Below are positions 11,778-21,474 of a stretch of DNA of 64,000 nt, piece after piece. Position 1 is the stretch's first letter, and each line of letters opens with the position of its first letter. This stretch comes from Leclercia adecarboxylata (lineage in GTDB: Bacteria > Pseudomonadota > Gammaproteobacteria > Enterobacterales > Enterobacteriaceae): NCBI GenBank assembly GCA_901472455.1, contig LR590464.1, forward strand, positions 4,340,001-4,404,000, read 5' to 3'. The position numbers were made by a program, and so were the translations under genes. The notes under the pieces were generated by a model. It had not been told where the DNA came from. It did not search any database and was given only the letters and a program-made list of their open reading frames with translations.

Positions 11778-12015
11778 ATTTAACTCTTCGGGGACGTTAT
11801 TAAGCTCCGCCGGACCCGACGCCCGAGACGCGGTTGCTCCCCAGTTTCCATTTTCTCCAGAGTGGTTATTCAAATATATGAGGTCATCGCCTCCTCAGAT
11901 ACATAATTAACGCATTCCCCCGTCGCGCCATTCATCAGACATGTGTATTATTCCCTGTTGTTTTCCTGACAACTATCCTTAACTCAAATACTTAAGCGCA
12001 AAAGCGAAAAGCATC

Positions 12016-13185
12016 ATGAGCACACCGATCAAACGGCTGGAAATCATTAAAAATGCCATTGAACTGGAAGATGACGACATCATCGAGAGTCAGCTGGCAC
12101 GGTTAAAAAGCGAAGCCTTTGACGATGAGCTGCTGGCGATCGTCGTGGCGCTTGAGCAAAAAAACTACACCCGGGCGATGGCGGCCATTACTGCATGGCT
12201 GCAAAGCCAGCGTGCCGTCACCCCCTGGCGCGATCCACAGCTGGCCGCCAGCAAGCTGGAGCTGAAAGCGCTGGAAGAGCGCCTGCGCGATCTCATCGAT
12301 CGCCGTAACGCCCGCGTTCAGCAGCTGGATGAATTCAACGACCTTTATCTCACCCGTCTTGGCCCGCTGATGAGCCACATCCTCGCCCTGCGCAAAACCC
12401 TGGCGGAGCTGAATCTGCGCCGCCAGCAGGCAGAGGCGCGCCGTCGGGAAGCGGACTATCGCCGCTGTCAGCAGTATGTCGCCCAGGCGGTGGAGGTGCT
12501 GACCACCCTGACCCGACACTGGCGCGATCTGCCCGCCGACTCGGTGCAGGCCGCCACGGCGCGCAAGCACCTGCAGCAGCAAAGCAACCTGATTGCCAAC
12601 CTGCTGGCCGAAGCCCAGGAGCTGGAAACGGGCCTGACCCGCGAAGAGGAGCCTGCCCGCCAGGCGCGGGACGAGGCCAACGACGAGTACGAAAAATACC
12701 GCGAGCAGCAGCATGAAGCAGAGATCCGCCTGCGCAAGGGCAAAGACCTCTCCGAAGAAGATCAGAACGAGTTAAAACGGCTCTGGCGCCAGGCGAGCAA
12801 GCTCTGTCACCCGGATCTGGTGGCTGACGATCTGAAGGAAGAGGCGAACGCCATGATGGTGCAGTTGAACCAGGCGAAGCAGCGTGGCGACGTGAAAGCG
12901 ATTCGCTCGCTGGTGGCCCGTCTGCATCAGGGGCTGGAGCCGATGATGGCCAGCGACAGGCTAAACGATCTGACGCGAATTCGCAAAAAGATGGCCCAGG
13001 TTCGGGAACAGATCGACACCCTGGTGAGCGAGCTGGCGGAGCTGGAAAAAGAGGAGTCCTGGCTGCTGGTCTCCTCGCTGAGCAATATGGAAGCCTACTT
13101 TGCCCAGCAGGAGAAGGCCCTGCACGAGGTGCGCGCCTCGCTCGAACATCAGGTCAGCGAAGCGCAGCTCGACGACGTGGCCTGA
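12016..13185 (+). CDS. Coiled-coil J-domain-containing protein
   Basis: Intact, 389 residues. Most of it is Glu/Arg/Gln-rich and predicted coiled coil (about residues 75-255 and 320-385). Residues 250-300 hold a J-domain-like helix pair with an HPD tripeptide at 265-267 (ASKLCHPDLVADD), the motif by which DnaJ proteins stimulate Hsp70 ATPase. No zinc-finger or Gly/Phe region is present, so it is a type III-like J protein and a candidate targeting partner of a DnaK-class chaperone. No signal peptide. The divergent small gene lies on its left and convergent yqjH on its right. The specific client is unknown. Confidence 0.75.
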   Translation: MSTPIKRLEIIKNAIELEDDDIIESQLARLKSEAFDDELLAIVVALEQKNYTRAMAAITAWLQSQRAVTPWRDPQLAASKLELKALEERLRDLIDRRNARVQQLDEFNDLYLTRLGPLMSHILALRKTLAELNLRRQQAEARRREADYRRCQQYVAQAVEVLTTLTRHWRDLPADSVQAATARKHLQQQSNLIANLLAEAQELETGLTREEEPARQARDEANDEYEKYREQQHEAEIRLRKGKDLSEEDQNELKRLWRQASKLCHPDLVADDLKEEANAMMVQLNQAKQRGDVKAIRSLVARLHQGLEPMMASDRLNDLTRIRKKMAQVREQIDTLVSELAELEKEESWLLVSSLSNMEAYFAQQEKALHEVRASLEHQVSEAQLDDVA

Positions 13186-13949
13186 TTATTTGGCGTGCCA
13201 GTAAGCGCTGGCACGCACCAGCTTCTGATCGATGGCGTCGGTTTCAAACAGGCGACTCAGGTTTTTCACCGCCTTCCCTTCCCCGGTCAGCCAGATGAAG
13301 TAATCCTCCGCCGGCACGCTGAGCGTTGCCAGATGATCTGCCACCGCCTGCTCGTTATGTCCCACCACCCAGGTGATGTTGAACTCGCTTAAATGCGCCA
13401 GGTAGTCCTGACAGGCGGCATCGCCCACGGTGACCACGGCATGCACCTCCGGGCGCACCGGCAGCGCGCGCAGGGCCTCCAGACGGCGGCGCAGCGCGGG
13501 CATACCCGACTCATCGCAGACGTACAGCTGCCAGGCGTAATCTTCCGGCACCACCAGCGAACCGCGCGGGCCGCCGATGGAGAGCGTATCGCCCGGCTTT
13601 GCGTCCACAGCCCAGTTGCTGGCTACCCCACCGTCGTGAATAAAGAAATCGAGTACCAGCTCATGGCGGGCCGCGTCATACAGCGGGGTGTAATCCCGCG
13701 CCTGCGGACGCACGCCGTCACCCCAGTCCACGCCCTCATCCGTGACCACCGGTGGAACAAAGGTTGATCCCTTTTCCGGGAAAAAGACTTTGGTATGGTC
13801 GTCGAAGCCGCGGAGCTGAAGCCCTCCAGCGCCTCGCCGCCTAACACGATACGCTGAAAACCGGCACTCACGCGCTCAACGCGAAGCACGTTTAGCTCGC
13901 GAAAGCGCAGGTCGTTACGGACACGTTGGGGGTAGCGGGGAGTTGTCAT
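13186..13949 (-). CDS. yqjH: YqjH, NADPH-dependent ferric-chelate reductase, frameshifted
   Basis: Siderophore-interacting flavoprotein (SIP family) that reduces ferric siderophores to release iron in the cytoplasm. The N-terminal FAD-binding barrel is followed by a C-terminal NAD(P)-binding lobe (WQLYVCDESGMPALRRRLE, then VVGHNEQAVADHL). The start at 13949 gives MTTPRYPQRVRNDLRF, as in E. coli. One C is missing from a CCC run near 13817 and splits the gene; with it restored there are about 254 residues, the usual length. Divergent from yqjI, with shared operators and a Fur-like box between them. Confidence 0.92.
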
Positions 13950-13974
13950 AATTTGCCTTCGTGAAAGTGAAAAC

Positions 13975-14172
13975 GATATATCTAAAATGAAAGTCAAATG
14001 ATAATGATTGCTATTAAACCGGATTGCAAGAATTTTTTTGATATAGTCTGCGATTGCGCACTCCGGGGATAAAAACAAAATTTAAAGCGTTAAATATCAA
14101 TAAATTAAATAAATAACCCCTGTCAGCATTGCTACTTAACGAATTTTAGATATAAATTAGATATATCAAAAT
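13975..14172. promoter_or_regulatory. yqjH/yqjI divergent operators: YqjI-type inverted repeats and Fur-like box
   Basis: TATATCTAAAAT at 13977-13988 is the exact reverse complement of ATTTTAGATATA at 14143-14154, and GATATATCTAA at 13975 recurs inverted at 14157-14167. The symmetry fits paired operators for YqjI, one beside each start codon. At about 13998-14016 GATAATGATTGCTATTA resembles a Fur box. In E. coli yqjH is controlled by both Fur and YqjI. Confidence 0.7.
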
Positions 14173-14186
14173 TACGGAGAAAGACG

Positions 14187-14731
14187 ATGCGACACTCTCA
14201 TGGCAGCGACAACCACCCTCACGCGCACCGCGGACGGGGCGGCGAACACCATCACGGCGGCGGACGCCGTCAGCGGTTCTTTGGTCACGGCGAATTACGG
14301 CTGGTGATCCTCGATATCCTGACCGCAACGCCAGCCACGGTTATGAGCTGATAAAGGCGATTGAGACCCTGACTCAGGGCAACTACACCCCCAGTCCGGG
14401 CGTGATCTATCCGACGCTCGATTTTTTGCAGGATCAGCAATTCATCACCCTCACGGAAGAGGAGAACGGGCGTAAAAAGATTGAGATAACCCTTGCCGGG
14501 CAGCAGTGGCTGGATGAAAACCTTGAGCATCTGGAGCACATTCAGGAGCGCGTTAAAGCGCGCTGCGTGGGGTTCCAGCTGCGTAAAAACCCGCAGATGA
14601 AGCGGGCGCTGGATAACTTCAAGGCCGTGCTGGATTTGAAGGTGAATCAGGAAGAGACCAGCGACGCGCAGATCAAACAGATTATCGGCGTGATCGACCG
14701 CGCGGCGCTGGAAATATCCCAGATGGATTAA
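14187..14731 (+). CDS. yqjI: YqjI, nickel-responsive PadR-family repressor, frameshifted
   Basis: PadR winged-helix repressor. The N-terminal tail of about 30 residues is rich in His and Gly, the nickel-binding extension known in E. coli YqjI, and is followed by the HTH (LRLVILDIL, SHGYELIKAIE, SPGVIYPTLDFL). It represses itself and yqjH and is relieved by nickel. The ATG at 14187 is preceded by GGAG. One C is missing near 14331, producing a premature stop; the restored product is about 181 residues. Its stop overlaps that of the convergent chemoreceptor. Confidence 0.92.
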
Positions 14732-16286
14732 GCGGTGGCTTCTGCGCGAACGCGGAACACTTTCACCAGATCTTTCAGGTTCAGCGCCTGTTCATTCAGG
14801 GATGAGGCCGCCGCAACAGACTCTTCCACCAGGGCGGAGTTCTGTTGGGTGGTGGCGTCAATCAGGCCAATCGCACTGTTGATCTGCGAGATGCCTTCCG
14901 TCTGTTCATGGCTTGCCTGGCGGATCTCGCGCAGGATGACATCCATCTCCTCAACGTTACCCACCATGCCATTAATCAGCCCGCTGGCTTTTTCCACCAG
15001 CGCCATCCCGTCCTGGGTCTGGCTGGTGGAGCTTTCAATCAGCTGACGGATTTCACTGGCAGAGGTGGCGCTCTTCTGGGCCAGTTGGCGAACTTCACCG
15101 GCTACGACCGCAAAACCACGACCATGTTCACCCGCGCGTGCCGCCTCTACCGCCGCATTCAGCGCCAGAATATTGGTCTGGAAGGCAATGGAGTCGATCA
15201 GGTTGATGATGTCGGACATCCGGTTGGAGGTTTCGTTAATCAGGCGCATTTTGCTGGTCACCTGCTTCATCATCTCGCCGTTATTTTTAACCACTTTGGC
15301 CGCATCCGCAGAGAGGCTGGTGGCTTCACCGGTGTGCGAGGCGGTGTTTTTCACCGTCGCGGTGATCTGCTCCATCGACGCTGCCGTTTGTTCCACGGAG
15401 CTGGCCTGCTCTTCCGTTCGTGCAGCCAAATCCTGGTTACCCGCTACAATCTGCGCCGCCGCGGTTGAGATATTTTCTGAGCCGAACTGCACCTGCTGCA
15501 CAATCTCCAGCAGACGGTTTTTCATCTCCATCAGCGCAGTGAGCAGCTGACCGGTTTCGTCTTTACCGTGTGACGCGATGCTGCCGGTGAGATCGCCATC
15601 AGCAATGGACTGGGCAATATTGACCGCCTGGCCCAGCGGACGGGTAATCGAGCGCACGATAAACCACCCCATCAGGCTGCCTACCGCCACGCTGAACAGG
15701 GTGATCAGGATCAGCAGCAGGCGGTTGCTTCTGAAATCGCCGTTCACCTCCACGCCTGCGCGCTGCATCTCTTTGTCCTGAATGGCAATCAGCTCCTGCA
15801 CTTTTGCCTTGTAGCCTGCTGCAGGCTGAGGGTGTTGGTCATCATCTCCTGAATCGCCCCCGCCCGATCGTTGTTCTGCACCGCCTGCAGGATGCGATAG
15901 CGGGAATCGAGATATTGCTGGCGTACCCCGCTGATATCGGACAATACCTGCTGGGACGCTTTATCCTGCAAGGCCTTGTTTAGATCGCCGAGGATCAGGG
16001 TGATACGCTCGCTGATCGTCTTCAGCTTCTGCTCTGACTGCTCCCGATACTTGCCCTGGTCATCCAGCAACATGAGCTGTTGGGTGCCAATAAATTCCTG
16101 GAAGTTTTCGATTAACTGGTTCGCTTTTACCGTTGTCGGATAATCGCTGGTGATAATGGATTGCATCCCGTTATTCGCCCGGTTAAGGCTCAACAGAGAT
16201 AAACTCGCGCTTATCCCCATCAGGACAATAAAGAACCCAAACGCCAGAAATAATTTCGTGCCGATCTTTACGTCATGTAAGAACAT
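14728..16286 (-). CDS. Methyl-accepting chemotaxis protein, one frameshift
   Basis: Inner-membrane chemoreceptor of about 519 residues. TM1 (residues 12-32) is followed by a periplasmic four-helix-bundle domain, TM2 (LLLILITLFSVAVGSLMGWFI), HAMP, and a cytoplasmic signalling hairpin with the conserved tip (AVEAARAGEHGRGFAVVAGE). The C-terminus ends in FRVRAEATA and lacks the NWETF pentapeptide, so it would not tether CheR/CheB directly. One base is missing near 15810. It sits between yqjI and aer, where E. coli K-12 has no receptor. The ligand cannot be predicted. Confidence 0.9.
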
Positions 16287-16326
16287 ATTTACTCCATCGA
16301 TGTGATTATTTCTCAGACGATCAGCG

Positions 16327-16353
16327 TTATCGGTAACTTTAGGGCTAACTTTA
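16327..16353 (-). promoter_or_regulatory. Sigma-28 (FliA) promoter of the chemoreceptor gene
   Basis: On the minus strand TAAAGTTA, an 11-base spacer and ACCGATAA match the flagellar consensus TAAAGTTT-N11-GCCGATAA at 14 of 16 positions. It lies about 40 bases upstream of the receptor start at 16286. Confidence 0.85.
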
Positions 16354-16561
16354 TGAGTTTGATCGCTTTTTTCTTTCGTGAAAGAAACTATGGATAGGCG
16401 CAGACTATTAATTTCTGCTCATCGATCGTTACGTAACCATCAGAGGCACTATTTTTGACGGTGCATTGGGGAAGGCTGAAGCAGGCAGAAAAAATTCACT
16501 GCGCTGTTTTTTTAATTATTTAATATTAAATTAACATTGACCCATATAAATAATTACAACT

Positions 16562-16606
16562 TAAAAAATAAAAAGCCGCTCACTCCGGCAGGAGCAAACG
16601 GCTTTT
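16562..16606 (-). terminator. Intrinsic terminator of aer
   Basis: An imperfect hairpin, AAAAGCCG paired with CGGCTTTT around an inner GCTCC/GGAG stem, followed on the minus strand by a T-rich tract. It lies just after the aer stop at 16623. Confidence 0.8.
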
Positions 16607-16622
16607 CTGGAACGTTACTGAC

Positions 16623-18144
16623 TCAATGCAACACGGTCACGGCATCTTCCAGACGTTTCGCCCGGTGCTTCACCATCGCAGAGACCTGGGCGCTCGTTTC
16701 AACCAGCGCTGCGTTTTTCTGGGTAATAGAGTCCAGCTCGGCCACGGCGCGGGTCAGCTCCGACAGCCCGGAGGCCTGCTCCGACGTCGAGTGGCTGATC
16801 TCGGCGATCAGCCGGGTGACGTTCTGTACCTTCTCCACGATATCGTCCATCGTGCGTCCGGCGGCATGTACTTGCTCGGAACCCGACATCACTTTGCTGG
16901 CGCTGGCGTCGATGAGCTTGCGGATATCGTTGGCGGCACTGGCGCTGCGGCTGGCCAGATGGCGCACTTCCCCGGCGACCACGGCAAAGCCTTTCCCCTG
17001 CTCGCCCGCTCTGGCCGCTTCCACGGCCGCATTCAGCGCCAGGATGTTGGTCTGGAAAGCGATGTCGTTAATCAGCTTGGTGATAGAGCCGATACGCTGG
17101 GTGCTGTCGGCAATTTCGTCCATGGTGTTCACCACGGTTTGCATCGCGTGCCCGCCCTGGGTGGCCGCATCGCTAGCGGCAATGGAGAGCTTATCGGCAT
17201 CGACGGCGGTACGGGTGTTGTTCTGCACCGTCATTGCCAGCTGATTCATCGTCTCTACGGTCTGCTTCACGTTCGATACCGTCTGGTGGGTACGATCGTT
17301 AAGGTCATCGTTCCCCTTCGCCAGCTGGTCGCTGCCGTCACGCACATTAATGACCTGGCTGGAGACATCATTGATCAGCCAGCGGCACATCAGCCCGAGT
17401 TGCCCGACGGCGCGCAGGGTCAGCCCCAGCTCGTCGCTGCGGTTAAGATGTTCAACGCTATTACGCTCGCCGGTCGCCACCTTCAGCGCCTGACGGGCGA
17501 CGTTTTCGACCGGACGCACAATCTGTTGCTCAAACAGCAGGGTTCCCAGCAGCATGACTAACGCGCTGACGCCCAGCGCCGCCCAGCTCGCGCCGGTGGC
17601 GAACAGCGCGCCTGCCAGCACCAGGAAGAGCGCGGCCATCACGCTACGTACCCGCCAGCGCAGCGGCATCGCGGGCAGCTTGCCGGTCCAGCCTTTCGCC
17701 ACTACCAGCCCTTTATGCACCCGTTTTTTGCTGCGCCCTTCGTTGAGTGCCTTATAAAGAGGTTCGGCTGCGGCAATCTCGTCCGGGGTGGCTTTCACGC
17801 GGATGGACATATAGCCGGTGGTCTGGCCGTTGCGTACCATCGGCACCGCGTTCGCGCGCACCCAGTAGTGGTCGCCATTTTTCCGCAGGTTTTTCACGAT
17901 CCCGCTCCAGGGTTCGCCCTGTTGCAGGGTGTACCACATGTCGGCGAAGGCGGCTTTTGGCATGTCAGGGTGGCGAACGAGCTTATGCGGCTGGCCCACC
18001 AGTTCATCCAGGGAGTAACCACTTACCTGGACAAAGGTGTCATTGGCCTGGGTAATGTAGCTGTGCAGATCGGTGGTGGACATGAGTGTGGTGTCATCTT
18101 TCAGTGGGTACTCACACTGTGTGACAAATTGGTTGAGGCGACAT
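16623..18144 (-). CDS. aer: Aer, aerotaxis and redox receptor, one frameshift near start
   Basis: FAD-containing energy sensor for aerotaxis. Order: PAS domain (about residues 20-118, with NDTFVQVSGYSLDEL and NGDHYWVRANAVPM), F1 linker, a membrane hairpin (about 166-205), HAMP and an MCP signalling domain ending EDAVTVLH. Homology to E. coli Aer (about 506 residues) continues upstream of an internal ATG, so the true start is taken as the ATG at 18144 with one extra A near 18135. A reading that avoids the shift adds an unrelated N-terminus and is rejected. Confidence 0.93.
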
Positions 18145-18192
18145 AGGCATCCCTTGCAGGTTACTTGAATGTTATTTTTTTGACTTAACGTT

Positions 18193-18219
18193 TTTTCGGC
18201 GTTAATGGTTTTATCTTTA
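18193..18219 (-). promoter_or_regulatory. Sigma-28 (FliA) promoter of aer
   Basis: Minus-strand TAAAGATA, an 11-base spacer and GCCGAAAA stand about 50 bases upstream of the aer start. The match to the flagellar consensus is good at -10 and moderate at -35, agreeing with known FliA control of aer. Confidence 0.75.
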
Positions 18220-18513
18220 GTTGTTAAACATGCCTCAGATCGCAAAACGCAACTAAACCGCATTTTTTGTGTGTTTTCCTAATGTATTGATATTAAATGG
18301 TTTCGCTGTGAAACTACTCCCAAAGGAGGATCGCCCGCTCCGCCTGTTTAACGCCCTTTCGCACTAAAACAGGGCGAATGCACTGCAAAAGCGCATTCTG
18401 ATATGGCAAAACTCCGTCGCGTTGTCGCTGAAACCCCGTTTCGCATGATTAAATATTGTGTAACATTATTTTAACCTGGCGTTTATCCCGATTTTTGCCC
18501 CCCTCACCGGATG

Positions 18514-18528
18514 TGGCGCAAAGCCTGC
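18514..18528 (+). promoter_or_regulatory. Candidate sigma-54 promoter of patA
   Basis: TGGCGCAAAGCCTGC has GG and GC separated by exactly 10 bases and fits TGGCACG-N4-TTGC except for a few positions. It ends 47 bases before the TTG start. RpoN-dependent expression of this gene has been reported in E. coli. Confidence 0.6.
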
Positions 18529-18575
18529 AATACTTAATCCAGTATCATGTGATACGCCATTCCCGGGAGCACATC

Positions 18576-19955
18576 TTGAACAGGTTACCCTCCAGCGCAT
18601 CGGCTCTTGCCTGTACCGCGCACGCACTGAATCTCATTGAGAAGCGAACGCTTGATCATGAGGAGATGAAACAACTTAACCGCGAGGTGATTGATTACTT
18701 CAAAGAACATGTGAATCCCGGGTTTTTGGAATACAGAAAATCTGTAACAGCAGGCGGGGATTACGGAGCCGTAGAGTGGCAGGCGGGAAGTCTTAATACG
18801 CTTGTCGACACTCAGGGACAAGAGTTTGTAGATTGCCTGGGTGGATTTGGTATTTTCAACGTGGGGCACCGTAATCCAGTAGTGGTTTCCGCCGTACAAA
18901 ATCAGCTTGCAAAACAACCCCTTCATAGCCAGGAACTGCTGGATCCCCTGCGGGCGATGCTGGCAAAAACGCTGGCGGCACTGACGCCGGGTAAACTCAA
19001 ATACAGTTTCTTCTGTAACAGCGGCACGGAATCGGTAGAAGCGGCGATCAAACTCGCCAAAGCCTACCAGTCGCCGCGCGGGAAATTCACGTTTATTGCC
19101 ACCAGCGGCGCCTTCCACGGCAAGTCGTTAGGTGCGCTCTCTGCAACGGCAAAATCTGCCTTCCGTAAACCCTTTATGCCGCTGCTGCCGGGCTTCCGTC
19201 ACGTGCCGTTCGGCGACATCAACGCCATGCGCTCCGCGCTTTCTGAATGCCGTAAAACCGGCGACGACGTGGCGGCGGTGATCCTCGAGCCTATCCAGGG
19301 CGAAGGGGGGGTGATCCTGCCGCCAGCGGGCTACCTGCCCGCGGTGCGTCAGCTGTGCGATGAGTTTGGCGCGCTGCTGATTCTGGATGAAGTGCAGACC
19401 GGCATGGGGCGTACCGGCAAGATGTTTGCCTGCGAGCACGAGAACGTGCAACCGGACATCCTCTGTCTGGCCAAAGCGCTGGGTGGCGGCGTGATGCCAA
19501 TCGGCGCCACGGTCGCCACCGAAGAGGTGTTCTCGGTGCTGTTCGACAATCCTTTCCTGCACACCACCACCTTTGGCGGCAACCCGCTGGCCTGCGCCGC
19601 GGCGCTGGCGACCATTAACGTGCTGCTGGAGGAGAACCTGCCCGCCCAGGCGGAGCAGAAAGGCGACATGCTGTTGGATGGCTTCCGCCAGCTGGGACGT
19701 GAATACCCGGACCTGGTGCAGGACGCGCGCGGCAAAGGGATGCTGATGGCGATTGAGTTTGTCGATAACGAAACCGGCTACAGCTTCGCGAGTGAGATGT
19801 TCCGCCAGCGGGTCCTGGTGGCAGGCACGCTCAACAACTCGAAGACCATTCGCATTGAACCGCCGCTGACGCTGACCATTGAGCAGTGTGAGCTGGTGCT
19901 GAAAGCGGCCCGTCAGGCGCTGGCCGCCTTGCGGGTGAGTGTGGCAGAAGCATAA
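18576..19955 (+). CDS. patA: PatA, putrescine aminotransferase
   Basis: PLP-dependent class III aminotransferase (YgjG) that transfers the amino group of putrescine to 2-oxoglutarate, the first step of the transaminase route to GABA and succinate. Intact; the TTG at 18576 is chosen because it gives 459 residues beginning LNRLPSSASALA as in E. coli, with GGGAG 6 bases upstream. The open frame extends to 18456 but that part is not conserved. The PLP lysine lies in CLAKALGGG near residue 300, and FCNSGTES and LILDEVQTGMGRTG are also seen. Confidence 0.96.
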   Translation: MNRLPSSASALACTAHALNLIEKRTLDHEEMKQLNREVIDYFKEHVNPGFLEYRKSVTAGGDYGAVEWQAGSLNTLVDTQGQEFVDCLGGFGIFNVGHRNPVVVSAVQNQLAKQPLHSQELLDPLRAMLAKTLAALTPGKLKYSFFCNSGTESVEAAIKLAKAYQSPRGKFTFIATSGAFHGKSLGALSATAKSAFRKPFMPLLPGFRHVPFGDINAMRSALSECRKTGDDVAAVILEPIQGEGGVILPPAGYLPAVRQLCDEFGALLILDEVQTGMGRTGKMFACEHENVQPDILCLAKALGGGVMPIGATVATEEVFSVLFDNPFLHTTTFGGNPLACAAALATINVLLEENLPAQAEQKGDMLLDGFRQLGREYPDLVQDARGKGMLMAIEFVDNETGYSFASEMFRQRVLVAGTLNNSKTIRIEPPLTLTIEQCELVLKAARQALAALRVSVAEA

Positions 19956-19960
19956 GAGAC

Positions 19961-20036
19961 GCCGGGCGGCGCTGCGCTTGCCCGGCCTTCTGTTCCCAAT
20001 GCGACTGTCGGCCCGGTAAGCGAAGCGCTACCGGGC
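19961..20036. repeat. REP pair (BIME) between patA and the XRE-cupin gene
   Basis: Two 26-base palindromic REP units in opposite orientation, 19961-19986 and 20011-20036, both built on GCCGGGC/GCCCGG stems. They fill the gap between two convergent genes and may serve as transcript ends. Confidence 0.9.
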
Positions 20037-20042
20037 ATTTTT

Positions 20043-20624
20043 TTACCGGTGAAACTCCGCCACGGTCATGGTGAATCGCACCACGCTTTCCCCCCTGGTT
20101 TGCATAGCTGTGCGCCGCGTCAGTTTTTGCCACTGCCGACGCCCCTGCAACCACCTGGGTTACGCTTTCCTCTATCTTCAGCGTTAATACCCCTGCTTCC
20201 ACATGGAGCAGCTCAAAGGTGCCTGCGGGATGGCCGGGCGAGCTGAAGCTTTCGCCCGGCTGCATCTCCCAGCGCCAGAGTTCGATCATATCCGGGCCAG
20301 CCGTACCCGCCAGTAGCCGGGCGCTGCCGCCCTTCTCACCCTGCCAGAGCACCGGGATCGCTGCTTCCTCGATAATATGTACCTGCGGCTCGCTGGCGAC
20401 ATTGACGATATCGGCCACCGACACGCCGAGCGCCGCCGCCAGCTTGCAGAGGATCGCAATGCTGGGGTTGGCGGCCCCTTTTTCGATCTCTACCAGCATC
20501 CCTTGCTGACGCTGGCCCGGCGCGACAGCTCATCCAGCGACAGCTTTTTCTCTTTCCGCCAGTTGCGGATACGGTTCGCCACCGCCAGGCTTACCCGGGC
20601 GACGTCTGCGCCCTGTTCGGTCAT
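20043..20624 (-). CDS. XRE-family regulator with C-terminal cupin domain, frameshifted
   Basis: HTH_3 DNA-binding domain (residues 10-70: RIRNWRKEKKLSLDELSRRA, NPSIAILCKLAAALGVSVADI) joined to a cupin_2 barrel (GTFELLHVEAGVLTLKIE, AHSYANQGG). This is the layout of single-protein metabolite sensors such as SutR/PuuR relatives. Two shifts, a missing G near 20500 and an extra G in a six-G run near 20094, break it; the joined protein is about 193 residues. It diverges from the B3/B4 gene with 63 bases between starts and probably regulates it. The effector is unknown. Confidence 0.82.
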
Positions 20625-20687
20625 TATATTGACTTTATCGGTCACTGGTCATTACCATGGTATAAAACAGTCGATACAGGATTATTT

Positions 20688-21375
20688 ATGTCCCTCCTCA
20701 CGCCGTCAATAGATCCCCGTCTGGCCGGGATCGCGCCGGGGTTCCGCGCGCTGAGCATCGTGGTCGAAGCCGCGCCCGTTACCGCACCCGATGTGGCCTC
20801 TGCCGCGTTAGCCCAGGCCTGCCAGCAGATGTTGAACGATGATTTCCCTGGGCGGAGGCCCATCTCGCTGCCTGGGATGCGGCATTCAAAGCCTTTGGTG
20901 CGAAACCGAAACGCACTCCCTGCTCCGCCAGCGCCCTGCGCAAGCGGGTCCTGAAAGAGGGCACGCTGCCTTCACTCGATCCGGTGGTGGATATCTACAA
21001 TGCAGTCAGCATCCGCTACGCCATTCCGGTGGGCGGAGAGAATCTTGCCGCCTACACCGGCGCACCGCGCCTGACGCTGGCCGACGGTAGCGAGCCTTTT
21101 GACACCGTCAAAGAGGGGCAGCCGGACGTGGAGTATCCCGATGCGGGTGAGGTTATCTGGCGCGATGACGTGGGGGTGACCTGCCGACGCTGGAACTGGC
21201 GACAGGGGTACGCACCCGGCTGGACAGCCAGGCGCAGACCATGTGGTTTATTCTTGAAAGCCTGCCCGCAATGCCGTTAGCGGCGCTGGAAGCGGCCGGG
21301 GATGAGCTGGTCAGTCATCTGCAGCGCCTGATGCCGGGGGCAACAGCGCGGGTTCAGCTGCTGGAACTGGCCTGA
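20688..21375 (+). CDS. B3/B4 tRNA-binding domain protein, frameshifted
   Basis: Single-domain relative of the B3/B4 editing region of phenylalanyl-tRNA synthetase beta subunit, a family thought to act on mischarged tRNA or free amino acid derivatives. Typical blocks are PVVDIYNAVSIRYAIPVGG and GEVIWRDDVGVTCRRWNWRQG. Two shifts near 20852 and 21207 split it into three frames; joined length is about 229 residues. Conserved partner of the divergent XRE-cupin regulator. The enzymatic role in the cell is not established. Confidence 0.8.
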
Positions 21376-21380
21376 AAAAT

Positions 21381-21457
21381 GCCGGGCGGCGCAGCGCTTG
21401 CCCGGCCTGGGTGATTTGCAGGGGTCTGTAGGCCCGGTAAGCATAGCGCCACCGGGC
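21381..21457. repeat. REP pair (BIME) between the B3/B4 gene and lsrG
   Basis: Inverted REP units at 21381-21406 and 21432-21457, close copies of those after patA. Again between convergent genes. Confidence 0.9.
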
Positions 21458-21474
21458 ACCAGGCCGCACAATCC

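Noticed and set aside
11775..11873. Longer version of the small protein starting at TTG 11873
   Set aside because: No ribosome site at the TTG, while GAAGAG stands in front of the ATG at 11777.
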